Positions 8,377 through 17,144 of a stretch of DNA of 64,000 nucleotides are shown here, piece after piece (positions within the stretch are counted from its first letter, which is position 1; each line of letters starts with the position of its first letter). The stretch spans positions 4,526,001 through 4,590,000 of the forward strand of contig NZ_JACHNF010000001.1 in assembly GCF_014205295.1 (NCBI RefSeq), read 5' to 3'. The translations under genes were made by a program, and so were the position numbers. The notes under the pieces are model-generated. The model did not search any database. It was given only the letters and a program-made list of their open reading frames with translations, and was not told the DNA's origin. The DNA comes from Kribbella solani (lineage in GTDB: Bacteria; Actinomycetota; Actinomycetes; Propionibacteriales; Kribbellaceae).

Positions 8377-8411
8377 TTGTTCTAATGATCCATTGCAGGA
8401 TCGTTGAACAA
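8377..8411. promoter_or_regulatory. 35-bp nested inverted repeat, probable operator
   Basis: The structure is TTGTTC-N4-GATCC-N6-GGATC-N3-GAACAA, two perfect nested inverted arms over 35 bases. It overlaps the -35 element of the promoter for the DUF969-DUF979-DUF2891 operon, the classic place for a repressor. No regulator gene is adjacent, so the cognate protein is unknown. Confidence 0.65.
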
Positions 8412-8421
8412 TCCTTATGGT
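8393..8421 (+). promoter_or_regulatory. Promoter of the DUF969 operon
   Basis: A -35 hexamer TTGCAG (8393-8398), a 17-base spacer and a -10 hexamer TATGGT (8416-8421) form a good vegetative promoter. Transcription would begin near 8428, about 45 bases before the ATG at 8473. Confidence 0.6.
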
Positions 8422-8472
8422 GAACGGAACATCTCTCCCCGTAGCTACACCGTTCCGTCCCCGGGAGGAACC

Positions 8473-9171
8473 ATGTGGGTTCTGCTCGCCATCGCGGTGG
8501 TGGTCGTCGGCTTCGCACTGCGGATCAACTCGATGCTGGTCGTCACGGCGGCCGGCATCGTGGCCGGACTGATCGGCGGGTTGTCGCCGGTCAAGATCCT
8601 GAACGCCTTCGGTGACGGCTTCGCCGGCAGCCGGTCCGTCACCGTCTTCATCGTCACGCTGCCCGTGATCGGGCTGATCGAGCGCTACGGCCTGCAGCAT
8701 CAGGCCCGGAAGCTGATCAGCAAGCTGGCGGTCGTCACCACCGGCCGGCTGCTGGCCGTGTACCTGCTGATCCGGCAAGGCACCGCGGCCCTCGGCCTGA
8801 CCAGCATCGGCGGTCCCGCGCAGGCGGTCCGCCCACTCATCCACCCGATGGCCGCCGGCGCCGCGGAGCGCCGGTACGGCAAGCTGCCGGAGAAGGTCCA
8901 GGAGAAGATCAAGGCGTTCGCCGCCAGCGCCGACACGGTCGGGCTGTTCTTCGGCGAGGACATCTTCGTCGCGATCGGTTCGATCCTGCTGATCACCGGC
9001 TTCGTCGACGCCACCTACGGCCTGCACCTGGAGGCCATCGACATCGCGGTCTGGGCGATCCCGACCGGCATCTGCGCCCTGCTCATCCACGGCACCCGCC
9101 TGCTCCTGCTGGACCGCAAGCTCGACAAGCTGGCCGCCGAGCTCAAGGCCGAGAAGGAGACCGCGCGATGA
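8473..9171 (+). CDS. DUF969 family integral membrane protein
   Basis: This 232-residue polytopic membrane protein belongs to DUF969. Hydrophobic segments open the protein and recur through it, with conserved polar loops such as TSIGGPAQAVRPLIHPMAAG and FFGEDIFVAIGS. GGGAGGAA immediately precedes the ATG. Its stop overlaps the DUF979 start as ATGA, so the two are made together and probably form a transporter-like complex. Relatives of this pair often sit next to pyroglutamyl peptidase or DUF2891 genes, which suggests a peptide- or oxoproline-related substrate (inference). Confidence 0.88.
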   Translation: MWVLLAIAVVVVGFALRINSMLVVTAAGIVAGLIGGLSPVKILNAFGDGFAGSRSVTVFIVTLPVIGLIERYGLQHQARKLISKLAVVTTGRLLAVYLLIRQGTAALGLTSIGGPAQAVRPLIHPMAAGAAERRYGKLPEKVQEKIKAFAASADTVGLFFGEDIFVAIGSILLITGFVDATYGLHLEAIDIAVWAIPTGICALLIHGTRLLLLDRKLDKLAAELKAEKETAR

Positions 9172-10139
9172 TCAAGGTCGAGTGGTTCTACTGGCTGTGC
9201 GGGCTCTTCTTCGTCGTGATCGCGCTGCAGGTGCTGAACGATCGCAGCAACCCGAAGCGGCTCGGCAGCGCGGCGTTCTGGGGCATCCTCGGAGTCTCGT
9301 TCGGCTACGGCACGTTCGTGGTGAACAAGCAGGCGCCGTCCTGGCTGCTCGGCATCGCGGTCATCGGTCTCGCGGTCCTGGCCGGATCGGGTTTCCCGGG
9401 CAAGGGCGCGGAGCGTACGACCACGCCGGCCGAGCGCGTACACCTGGCCGATCGCTTCGGCAACAAGCTGTTCCTGCCCGCGCTGGTGATTCCGATGGTC
9501 GCGGCGCTGTTCGGCGCCTGGCTGGCCAAGGTGAAGCTTGGTGACGGCAGCCTGCTCCTGCAGTCCGGTTCCGCGACCATCATCGGCCTCGGCGTCGCGT
9601 CGATCCTCGCGCTGATCGTCGGGATGACGCTACTCAGGCCGAAATCCCCTGCGATCCCTATGCACGAAGGGCGGCGGCTGCTGGAGCACATCGGCTGGAC
9701 CGCGATCCTGCCGCAGATGCTGGCCACGCTGGGGCTGCTGTTCAACGCATCCGGTGTCGGCAAGGCGGTGGGCCGAGTCACCGATCACCTGGTACCCAAA
9801 GGTTCGCTCATCGCGGCGGTCGCGCTGTACTGCATCGGGATAGCCGTCTTCACCATCATCATGGGCAATGCGTTCGCCGCGTTCCCGGTGATGACGGCCG
9901 CGGTAGGTTGGCCGCTCCTGGTGCAGCAGTTCCACGGCACACCGGCCGTGGTGTTCGCGATCGGCATGCTGGCCGGCTTCTGCGGCACGCTGTGTACGCC
10001 GATGGCAGCCAACTTCAATCTGGTCCCAGCGGCTCTGTTGCAGATGAAGGACCAGTACGGCCCGATCAAGGCGCAGATCCCGACCGCTGTCCCGCTGCTG
10101 GGCTGCAACATCGTCCTGATGTACTTCTTCGCGTTCTAA
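9168..10139 (+). CDS. DUF979 family integral membrane protein
   Basis: This 323-residue protein has about ten hydrophobic segments and is the usual partner of DUF969. Conserved-looking elements include GNAFAAFPVMTAAVG, GFCGTLCTPMAANFN and the C-terminal GCNIVLMYFF. The start codon overlaps the DUF969 stop by four bases. Together the two resemble a split permease. The transport role is inferred from topology and strict pairing; there is no direct evidence of substrate here. Confidence 0.88.
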   Translation: MIKVEWFYWLCGLFFVVIALQVLNDRSNPKRLGSAAFWGILGVSFGYGTFVVNKQAPSWLLGIAVIGLAVLAGSGFPGKGAERTTTPAERVHLADRFGNKLFLPALVIPMVAALFGAWLAKVKLGDGSLLLQSGSATIIGLGVASILALIVGMTLLRPKSPAIPMHEGRRLLEHIGWTAILPQMLATLGLLFNASGVGKAVGRVTDHLVPKGSLIAAVALYCIGIAVFTIIMGNAFAAFPVMTAAVGWPLLVQQFHGTPAVVFAIGMLAGFCGTLCTPMAANFNLVPAALLQMKDQYGPIKAQIPTAVPLLGCNIVLMYFFAF

Positions 10140-10147
10140 GGAGAGTC

Positions 10148-11101
10148 ATGGAGTACGCGGCCTGGGCGCGCATCGCCTGTGAGGTTCTGGACACGCGGTA
10201 CCCGTATGGCAGCGCGCATGCGTCACGGGGTCCGGACGACGTCGATGTGACTCCGGAGCGGCTGCACCCTGCCTTCCACGGCTCGTACGACTGGCATTCC
10301 AGTGCGCACATGCAGTGGTCGCTGGTCCGGCTGCTCACGCTGGCGCCGGATCAGCGCTCGATCGACCTACTCAACCAGCGGCTCACGCCTGAGGCGATCG
10401 CTGTCGAGGCTGCGTACCTGCGCGAGCGGCCTGGGTACGAGCGCCCGTACGGCTGGGCGTGGGCCGCCATGCTCGTCGCTGCTGCCCGCGACACCCACTG
10501 GGCGGCAGCACTTGCTCCGCTGGGTGCGGTGATCGCGGACCTGGTCATGGCGTGGCTACCGAAGCAGGCGTACCCAGTACGTCACGGCGCACACCTGAAC
10601 TCGGCCTTCGCACTAGCACTGCTCCACGAGGCGTACGGCGAGCTGGGCCGGACAGATGTGGTCGAGGCGGTCCGGGCGCGGGCGTTGGACTGGTACGGCG
10701 GCGACACCGCGTACGACACCCGCTTCGAGCCATCTGGGACAGACTTCTTGTCGCCAGCCCTGTCAGAGGCTGAGCTGATGCGGCGCGTACTGCCCGCTAC
10801 AGCGTTCGCCAGCTGGCTGACTGCCTTTCTCCCTGGCTTGGGCAAGGAACAGCATCTGCACCTGCTGGAGGTGCCGGTGACGGATGACTCAGGCGATGGT
10901 CAGTTGGCGCATCTGGCCGGGCTGGCGTTGTCACGCGCCTGGCAGCTCCGCACGATCGCACCGGCGCTGCCGGACGTGGCCGACGTACTGCGGGCCGGTG
11001 CAGACCGTCAGGTCGCGGCAGTACTGCCGACTGTCACCGGCGGGGACTTCATGTCGACGCACTGGCTGGTGTCGTTCGCCCTGCTGGCTGACCAGGCGTA
11101 G
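10148..11101 (+). CDS. DUF2891 family protein
   Basis: This 317-residue soluble protein matches DUF2891. It is rich in Trp and His, with HPAFHGSYDWHSSAHMQW near residues 40-58, YGWAWAAML and a C-terminal GGDFMSTHWLVSFALL. The arrangement of aromatic and His residues resembles alpha/alpha-barrel glycan or peptide enzymes, but no mechanism is established. It follows DUF979 by eight bases with AAGGAGAG before the ATG, so it is the third gene of the operon. Its end overlaps the last 53 bases of the convergent ABC exporter gene. Confidence 0.85.
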   Translation: MEYAAWARIACEVLDTRYPYGSAHASRGPDDVDVTPERLHPAFHGSYDWHSSAHMQWSLVRLLTLAPDQRSIDLLNQRLTPEAIAVEAAYLRERPGYERPYGWAWAAMLVAAARDTHWAAALAPLGAVIADLVMAWLPKQAYPVRHGAHLNSAFALALLHEAYGELGRTDVVEAVRARALDWYGGDTAYDTRFEPSGTDFLSPALSEAELMRRVLPATAFASWLTAFLPGLGKEQHLHLLEVPVTDDSGDGQLAHLAGLALSRAWQLRTIAPALPDVADVLRAGADRQVAAVLPTVTGGDFMSTHWLVSFALLADQA

Positions 11102-12824
11102 CAGTACCCGTCCAGCTCGTCCACAGTTGCGCGTACCGCCCACCGCTGGCGAGCAGCTCCGCGTGGGTACCTGACTCGACCACGTGCCCGTGGTCCATCA
11201 CGACAACCCGGTCCGCCTGCTCCGCTTGTGTCAGTCGGTGCGCGACGACCAGCGTCGTACGCCCTGCCGTAGCCGCCGCACTTGCCCGCTCCAGCTCACG
11301 TGCACCCGCACTGCCCGCTTCAGCAGTCGCCTCATCCAGTACGGCAACAGGCGGGTCCGCGAGTACCAGTCGAGCGAAGGCGAGCTGCTGTGCCTGCGCA
11401 CCGGTCAGCTGATGACCGCTCTCACCCACCACTGTCGCCAGACCGTCAGGCAAGGCCCGCACCCACGCCAGTGCGCCAACACACTCGAGCGCGTCCTCGA
11501 TCTCCGCATCGGTAGCGTCGGCGCGAGCGAGCCGTACGTCATCGACCAGCAGTCCAGAGAACACATGCACTTCCTGACTGAGCAGAGCGACCTGCCGCTC
11601 CGCCAGTGCCTCCAGTTGCACTCCACCAAGGCGTACGGCGCCGGCAGACGGCCTGAGTACACCTGCCGCGATCGCTGCCAGCGTGGTCTTCCCGGCACCG
11701 CTCGCCCCGACCAGTGCGACGCGTTCTCCTGGTTCCAGCCGCAGTGACACGTCACTGACGACCTCTGGTCCGTCGTAGCGGTGACTGATCTGCCGCAACT
11801 CCAGTGACGAGTCCGCCGGGTCCAGACGGACCGCCGGCGACGGTTCCGGTTCGATCTCCAGTACGCCCGCCAACCGCGCCATGCCCGCGGCGGCAGTCTG
11901 GATCTGGTCGAACTCCATCAGCACGATGTTGACCGGGTTGAACAACCGGTGGAAGTACAACGCGGCCGCCGTCACCGCGCCGATGCTGACCGAGTCCGCC
12001 CTGACCAGGAAGAACCCTGTCACCAGGATCGCTGTCAGGCCGGTGAACTCGGCGTGGTTGATCCGCGCCGAGAAAGAGCTGAACAGCCGGAACACACCGA
12101 TCGAGATGTCCCGCGCGGCCCCGGAAGTCGCGTCGATCTTGCCCAGCTGCCGACCCTCCAGCCGGTACGCGCGGACGGTCGCACTGCCCCGCAGCGACGC
12201 GATGATCGCTTCGGACCGTTCTCCCATCGCGATGCGTTCCTGCTTGTAGTACGGCGCCGATCGCCGCAGGTACCAGTGCAACGCGAGGAGGTACATCGGT
12301 ACGGCGAGCAGCCCGGCCAGACCGAGCCGCCAGTCGAGCGCGAACATGCCACCCACGGTCAGCACAATCGTCAACGCCGCCCCCAGCACGGACGGACCCA
12401 CCTCGGTCAGCGCGGACGCGACCGATGCCACGTCGTCACCGACCCGTGAGAGCAGGTCACCGGTCCGCACCTTCTCCAGCATCGGTGCCGGCAACCGCAG
12501 CACCCGGTCCAGTACACGCTCCCGAATCCGCGCCAGTACGGTCTCACCGACCCGCGCCGCCAGTGTCACGCCAAGTGCAGTCAGGACGCCGGACAGCAGT
12601 GCAGCCAGTCCGATCATCAGCACAACGCGTACGATCGCGTGCTTGTCGCCACCGCCCGCGATGGCATCCACCAGTGCACCGAGCGCCCATGGCGCGACCA
12701 GACCGGCCGCACTGGCTCCAGTGATCACCAGAGCCGCCAGCGAGGACAGCCACGGCTGCCTGCGCAGCTCTTGCCACAGTACGGACCACGTCGCGCGCGG
12801 ACCGGCAACAGGAAGCAAATTCAT
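11049..12824 (-). CDS. ABC exporter half-transporter (intact Walker A, degenerate signature)
   Basis: This 591-residue protein fuses a six-helix exporter membrane domain (about 1-310) to an ATPase domain. Walker A (GASGAGKTT, about 375), the Q-loop (LLSQE), Walker B with catalytic Glu (VAVLDEATAE, about 496) and the H-loop (VVAHRL) are intact. The signature motif is LTGAQAQ (about 472) instead of LSGGQ. Its start overlaps the stop of the upstream exporter gene as ATGA. The defects of the two proteins are complementary, so they should act as a heterodimer with one working ATP site. The C-terminal 18 codons or so overlap the convergent DUF2891 gene. Confidence 0.93.
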   Translation of the reverse strand: MNLLPVAGPRATWSVLWQELRRQPWLSSLAALVITGASAAGLVAPWALGALVDAIAGGGDKHAIVRVVLMIGLAALLSGVLTALGVTLAARVGETVLARIRERVLDRVLRLPAPMLEKVRTGDLLSRVGDDVASVASALTEVGPSVLGAALTIVLTVGGMFALDWRLGLAGLLAVPMYLLALHWYLRRSAPYYKQERIAMGERSEAIIASLRGSATVRAYRLEGRQLGKIDATSGAARDISIGVFRLFSSFSARINHAEFTGLTAILVTGFFLVRADSVSIGAVTAAALYFHRLFNPVNIVLMEFDQIQTAAAGMARLAGVLEIEPEPSPAVRLDPADSSLELRQISHRYDGPEVVSDVSLRLEPGERVALVGASGAGKTTLAAIAAGVLRPSAGAVRLGGVQLEALAERQVALLSQEVHVFSGLLVDDVRLARADATDAEIEDALECVGALAWVRALPDGLATVVGESGHQLTGAQAQQLAFARLVLADPPVAVLDEATAEAGSAGARELERASAAATAGRTTLVVAHRLTQAEQADRVVVMDHGHVVESGTHAELLASGGRYAQLWTSWTGTATPGQPAGRTTPASAST

Positions 12825-14476
12825 CGCAGTACCGCCTCCTGGTACGCCGGATCGGTCTCAGCCAGTTCGGAGTGGATGCCTTCAGCAACCACTGCGCCAT
12901 CGGCGATCACGACCACACGATCCATCTTGCCCAGCAGGGCGGGGCTGCTCGTCAGTACCAGCGTGGTCTGACCAGCGCGCTCAGCGGCCAGCCCTTCCGC
13001 CAGCAGTTCCTCAGTCACTGCGTCCACTGCCGTGCTCGGATCATGCAGCACTAGCAGCGGCGGTTCAGCCAACAAGGCACGCGCCAGACCGAGCCGTTGC
13101 CGCTGCCCACCAGACAGCGACTGACCACGGTCAGCCAGCGGCCGGTCCAGTTCGTCCACCAGATCAGCAGCGCCGGCAGCCACCATCACCCGTTCCAGAG
13201 CCGGAGTCTCTACCAGTAAGTTGCTGCGCAGCGTCCCCTCGAACAGGTCCGTCTCGTGCCGCTCCAGCAGTACGGTCCGCCGCACCAGCTCGACGTCCAG
13301 CTCTTCGAGCACCGCGCCACCGACCCGCACCGATCCGGTGTGCTCAGGCGCGCGCCCACCCACGACTGCCAGCAGTACATCCGCATCGCGCGGGTCGTAG
13401 CAAAGCACGCCCACCGACTCCCCCGGCCGAACAACCAGACTCAGCGACGCCAGCGTCCCGTGCGACACCCCTTCCAGCGCAAGTGGCGGCTGATCCGCGT
13501 CAACGGCCGTACCGGTGCCGGTAACCATCAGTGGTGGCGCGGAAAGCACCCCAGCGAGTCGCTCCGCCGAAGCGCGCGACCTTGCAATCACCTGGCTGAC
13601 GTACCCAAGCGTCGCCACCGGTTCGGCTACGAACTGCGCCAGGCCGACCACCGTGATCAACTCACCGATCGTGATCCGCCCGTGCAACGCGAACCAACCG
13701 GACACACCAGCCACCGCAGCCAGCAGCAAACCGCTCAGCGCGGTGGTCACACCGTCCTGCAGACCGTTGGTCGACGCAGCACGCAGTGTGGCCCGCAGAG
13801 TGGCCTGACTGGACCGCCGGTACCGCTCAGCCGCGTTGTGCTGCGCTCCGATACCCCGCAGCGTCCGCAGTCCACTCACCAGATCGGTCGCCAGTGCAGT
13901 CGTCTGCGCGACCGCCTGCTGCTGGCTCGACGTACGCCGGGTCAACAGCGGGGACAGCGCCTGGATACCCAGCACCAGCAGTGGTACGCCAATGAGTACC
14001 CCAAGCCCCAGTGGTACGTCGACCAGCAGCAAGGACACCGACGACACGACCAGCGCCGTACACGCGGCTGCTCCGATCGACACACCCCGCATCACCAGCG
14101 CGGCCTTCTCCGCATCGGATGTCGCGATCGACAACAACTCACCCGACCGGAGCCCGGTCCGATGACCACGCGGGTCGAGTACGCGTTGTGCGATCTCCAG
14201 CCGGAGCAGATGCGTCTCGTACTCGATCGCCCACACCACCTGTCGCGCGCCGGCCTTCCAGGCGTTCGACAGCACGGCGAACAGGACGACCATCATCAGT
14301 ACGCACCACAGCAACGGCTGGACCCGGCTGGTCGCGACGGCGCGGTCCACGAAGATGCCGATCGCCACCGGGACCGCCGCCTCGGTCGCCTGGTGCAGCG
14401 AGAGCATCAGCACCCCGGCGACCATCCGGCCCCGATGCCGCCGGACGGCCCGCCTCAACAGCTCCCCAGTCGACAT
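12821..14476 (-). CDS. ABC exporter half-transporter (no Walker A, intact signature)
   Basis: This 551-residue protein has an exporter membrane domain followed by an ATPase domain. The Walker A position reads GVLCYDPRDADVLL (about 357) and lacks the GxxGxGK core. The Walker B segment is LLVLHDPSTAVD (about 475), with Pro where the catalytic Glu should be. The signature LSGGQRQRLGLARALL (about 453) is perfect. It must therefore pair with the downstream partner, supplying the signature to that protein's Walker A. A palindrome resembling an iron box abuts the start codon. The cargo is unknown; iron-siderophore handling is a possibility from the operator. Confidence 0.92.
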   Translation of the reverse strand: MSTGELLRRAVRRHRGRMVAGVLMLSLHQATEAAVPVAIGIFVDRAVATSRVQPLLWCVLMMVVLFAVLSNAWKAGARQVVWAIEYETHLLRLEIAQRVLDPRGHRTGLRSGELLSIATSDAEKAALVMRGVSIGAAACTALVVSSVSLLLVDVPLGLGVLIGVPLLVLGIQALSPLLTRRTSSQQQAVAQTTALATDLVSGLRTLRGIGAQHNAAERYRRSSQATLRATLRAASTNGLQDGVTTALSGLLLAAVAGVSGWFALHGRITIGELITVVGLAQFVAEPVATLGYVSQVIARSRASAERLAGVLSAPPLMVTGTGTAVDADQPPLALEGVSHGTLASLSLVVRPGESVGVLCYDPRDADVLLAVVGGRAPEHTGSVRVGGAVLEELDVELVRRTVLLERHETDLFEGTLRSNLLVETPALERVMVAAGAADLVDELDRPLADRGQSLSGGQRQRLGLARALLAEPPLLVLHDPSTAVDAVTEELLAEGLAAERAGQTTLVLTSSPALLGKMDRVVVIADGAVVAEGIHSELAETDPAYQEAVLR

Positions 14477-14477
14477 A

Positions 14478-14497
14478 GTTAGGTAACCCTAACTCAG
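14478..14497 (-). promoter_or_regulatory. Iron-box-like (DtxR/IdeR) palindrome at the exporter start
   Basis: Perfect arms GTTAGG (14478-14483) and CCTAAC (14488-14493) flank TAAC. Read as a 19-mer from 14479, it agrees with the DtxR/IdeR consensus TTAGGTTAGGCTAACCTAA at 13 positions. It starts one base upstream of the exporter's ATG on the minus strand, so binding would block transcription initiation. Confidence 0.45.
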
Positions 14498-14545
14498 CCG
14501 AACCGATTGACACCCGGGCCGGTCCACCGTACGGTCTCGCGTTAA

Positions 14546-14560
14546 TAGGAAACTTTCCTA
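14546..14560 (+). promoter_or_regulatory. 15-bp palindrome, probable ROK operator
   Basis: TAGGAAA-C-TTTCCTA is a perfect 15-base palindrome located 62 bases before the ROK regulator gene that opens the sugar operon. AGGAAAnTTTCCT-type sites are typical of ROK/NagC-family operators, so autoregulation and control of the importer operon is likely (inference). Confidence 0.6.
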
Positions 14561-14621
14561 ACAGTTCGCGTGATCCGCGCGGCGAGTACCCGCGAGCGGC
14601 GAAGGGAGGCAGGGTTGGCCC

Positions 14622-15809
14622 ATGGCAACGACACCCGGAACGCCGCGCCTGCTGCGCGCGATGAACGACCGCGCCGCCCTGGACCTGCTGCTCAGCCAGG
14701 GCCCGCTCTCCCGCACCACGCTGGGCAACCTGACCGGCCTGTCCAAGCCGACCGCGTCGCAGCTGCTGGCCCGGCTGGAAGCGGCCGGCCTGGTCCGCCC
14801 GAGCGGCACCACCGAGGGCCGGCCCGGCCCGAACGCGCAGCTGTACGAGATCAACGGCGGCATCGCGCACGTCGCCGGGCTGGACGTCACGCCGACCCGG
14901 ATCCGGGCCGCCGTCGCGGACCTGACCGGCAACGTGATCGGCCACTACGAGCTGGCCACGCCGGGCCGCAGCGCCAAGGGCACCGTCGACCGGGTCCTGA
15001 AGGCGATCGAGGGCGCGGCCGGCGACGCGGGCCTGGACCGCGAACGGCTGCGCCGGGTCTCGATCGGTACGCCAGGTGGGTTCGACCCGACCACCGGCCG
15101 GCTGCGGTACGCGACCCACCTGCCCGGCTGGCACGCGCCGCATCTGCTCGACGAACTGGCGGCCGCGATCGCCGTACCGCTCGAGGTCGAGAACGACGTG
15201 AACCTGGCCGCGATCGCCGAGCAGCGGGTCGGGCACGCCGTCGGCAGCGACAACTTCGTGCTGCTCTGGGGCGAGGAGGGCATCGGCGCCGCGATCGTGG
15301 TCAACGGCCGGCTGCACCGTGGTGCGACCGGTGGCGCGGGCGAGGTCGCCTTCATGCCGCTGCCCGGTACGCCGCTGGTCCGCGACGTCGGCCGCAACAA
15401 CGCCGGCGGTTTCCAGGAGCTCGCCGGTGGGGAACCGGTCCTCGAACTGGCCCGTGAACACGGCCTGAAGGCGCGTACGCCGGAGGCCGCGATCGTCGCC
15501 GCGCTGCAGACCGAGGGCGCCGGCGACGCCGTCCTCGCCGAGTTCGCGCACCGGCTCGCGGTCGGTCTGGCCGCGATCGTCGCGGTCGTCGACCCGGAGC
15601 TGATCGTGCTCGCCGGTGGCGTCATCACCGCCGGCGGTGAACGCCTGCGCGGCCTGGTCCAGGACGAGCTCGCCGACCTCGCCGTCCCCCGGCCGCGGTT
15701 GCTGATGACCGCGATCAGCACCGACCCGGTGCTCTCCGGAGCGCTGCAGTCCGCCCTCAGCACCACCCGAGACGAAGTCTTCGACACCGCAGGTCCACCG
15801 ATCACCTAG
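14622..15809 (+). CDS. ROK family transcriptional regulator
   Basis: This 395-residue repressor has an N-terminal winged helix (about 15-65, LSRTTLGNLTGLSKPTASQLL) and a ROK sugar-kinase-like domain with GLDVTPTRIRAAVADLTG, VENDVNLAA and GATGGAGEVAF. The zinc-binding CxCGxxGC motif of many ROK proteins is absent; the equivalent stretch reads NNAGGFQELAGG. GGGAGG precedes the ATG. It is the first gene before a sugar ABC importer, 12 bases from the binding-protein start, and a palindrome lies in its own promoter region. It most likely represses the whole operon until an imported sugar binds. Confidence 0.93.
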   Translation: MATTPGTPRLLRAMNDRAALDLLLSQGPLSRTTLGNLTGLSKPTASQLLARLEAAGLVRPSGTTEGRPGPNAQLYEINGGIAHVAGLDVTPTRIRAAVADLTGNVIGHYELATPGRSAKGTVDRVLKAIEGAAGDAGLDRERLRRVSIGTPGGFDPTTGRLRYATHLPGWHAPHLLDELAAAIAVPLEVENDVNLAAIAEQRVGHAVGSDNFVLLWGEEGIGAAIVVNGRLHRGATGGAGEVAFMPLPGTPLVRDVGRNNAGGFQELAGGEPVLELAREHGLKARTPEAAIVAALQTEGAGDAVLAEFAHRLAVGLAAIVAVVDPELIVLAGGVITAGGERLRGLVQDELADLAVPRPRLLMTAISTDPVLSGALQSALSTTRDEVFDTAGPPIT

Positions 15810-15821
15810 GAGAACGAACGG

Positions 15822-17144
15822 ATGCACTCCCTGACCCGTGCCGTCATCGGCACCGCCGCGGTCGCCCTCTTGGCGACGGCCTGCACCGGTACCTCGAACG
15901 CGCCGCAGGCCACCGACGATGCCACCAAAGACGTCAGCATCACCTTCTGGCACGGGTGGAGTGCCCCGAGCGAAACCGCGGCGATCGCCGCCAACGTGAA
16001 GGCCTTCGAGGCCAAGCATCCGAACATCCACGTCAAGGTCGTCGGGAACATCAACGACGACAAGATCAAGCAGGCACTCCGGGCCGGCGGCACGAACGCC
16101 CCGGACGTGGTGTCCTCGTTCACCACCGACAACGTCGGTACGTTCTGCGCGTCGAAGGTCTTCAGCGACCTGAAACCGTTCCTGGACAAATCCGGGATCG
16201 AGCTGGACAAGACGTTCCCGAAGCCGCTGCAGGACTACACGCGGTTCCAGGGCAAACGCTGCACCTTGCCGCTGCTGAACGACGCGTACGGCCTGTACTA
16301 CAACAAGGATGCGTTCAAGGCCGCCGGAATCACCGCGCCGCCGAAGACGTTGTCCGAATTCGACCTGGTCGCCAAAAAGCTGACCAAGCCCAACGGCGAC
16401 ACGTACGCCCAACTCGGCTTCATGCCGAACTTCCACGGGTACGAATCGACCACGTCGCACTTCGCGGCGCTGTGGAATCCGACGTACTTCACGCCTGACG
16501 GCAAGTCCAATCTGGCCAAGGACCCGGCGTTCGCGAACATGCTGAGGTGGCAGAAGGGCCTGGTCGATCAGCTCGGTGGGTTCGCGAAGCTGGAGAAGTA
16601 CCGCGCGACCTTCGGTGACGAGTTCGGCGCGAAGAACCCGTTCCACACCGGTCAGGTCGCGATGACGATGGACGGCGAGTGGCGGCTGGGCATGGCCCGC
16701 GACGCGGGCGTGAAGTTCGACATCGGCGTCGCGCCGTTCCCCGTACCGGATGACCAGGCGGACAGCTACGGCAAGGGATACCTGTCCGGCACGGTGATCG
16801 GGATCGCCAGTACCAGCCAGAAGCAGAACGCGGCCTGGGAGCTGGTGAAGTTCATGACCACCGACACCGACGCCGTGGTCAGCTTCGCGAACGCCATCCA
16901 CAACGTGCCGTCCACACTGGACGCACTCAAGTCCCCCAAGCTCACTGCCGACCTGAAGCCGTTCCTCGGCATCGCCCAGCACCCTCGGAGCAGCACCACA
17001 CCGGCCAGCCCGAACGGTGGGGCGTACCAGTTGACGTTGCAGGACTTCGGTTACGCCTACGAGGCCGGCAAGGTCACCGACCTGGCCGCCGGCCTGGCCA
17101 AGACCGACGTGCAGATCGACAAAGACCTGGCGCAGGCGAAATGA
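15822..17144 (+). CDS. Sugar ABC transporter substrate-binding lipoprotein
   Basis: This 440-residue extracellular binding protein has a lipoprotein signal ending LLATAC, with the lipidated Cys at residue 21. The mature part has the family 1 solute-binding layout, starting with ITFWHGWS and containing GQVAMTMDGEW. AGGAG precedes the ATG by several bases. The stop overlaps the first permease start (ATGA). It delivers an oligosaccharide to the two downstream permeases. The GH4 enzyme and kinase in the same operon suggest a beta-linked glucose- or GlcNAc-type disaccharide (inference). Confidence 0.93.
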   Translation: MHSLTRAVIGTAAVALLATACTGTSNAPQATDDATKDVSITFWHGWSAPSETAAIAANVKAFEAKHPNIHVKVVGNINDDKIKQALRAGGTNAPDVVSSFTTDNVGTFCASKVFSDLKPFLDKSGIELDKTFPKPLQDYTRFQGKRCTLPLLNDAYGLYYNKDAFKAAGITAPPKTLSEFDLVAKKLTKPNGDTYAQLGFMPNFHGYESTTSHFAALWNPTYFTPDGKSNLAKDPAFANMLRWQKGLVDQLGGFAKLEKYRATFGDEFGAKNPFHTGQVAMTMDGEWRLGMARDAGVKFDIGVAPFPVPDDQADSYGKGYLSGTVIGIASTSQKQNAAWELVKFMTTDTDAVVSFANAIHNVPSTLDALKSPKLTADLKPFLGIAQHPRSSTTPASPNGGAYQLTLQDFGYAYEAGKVTDLAAGLAKTDVQIDKDLAQAK

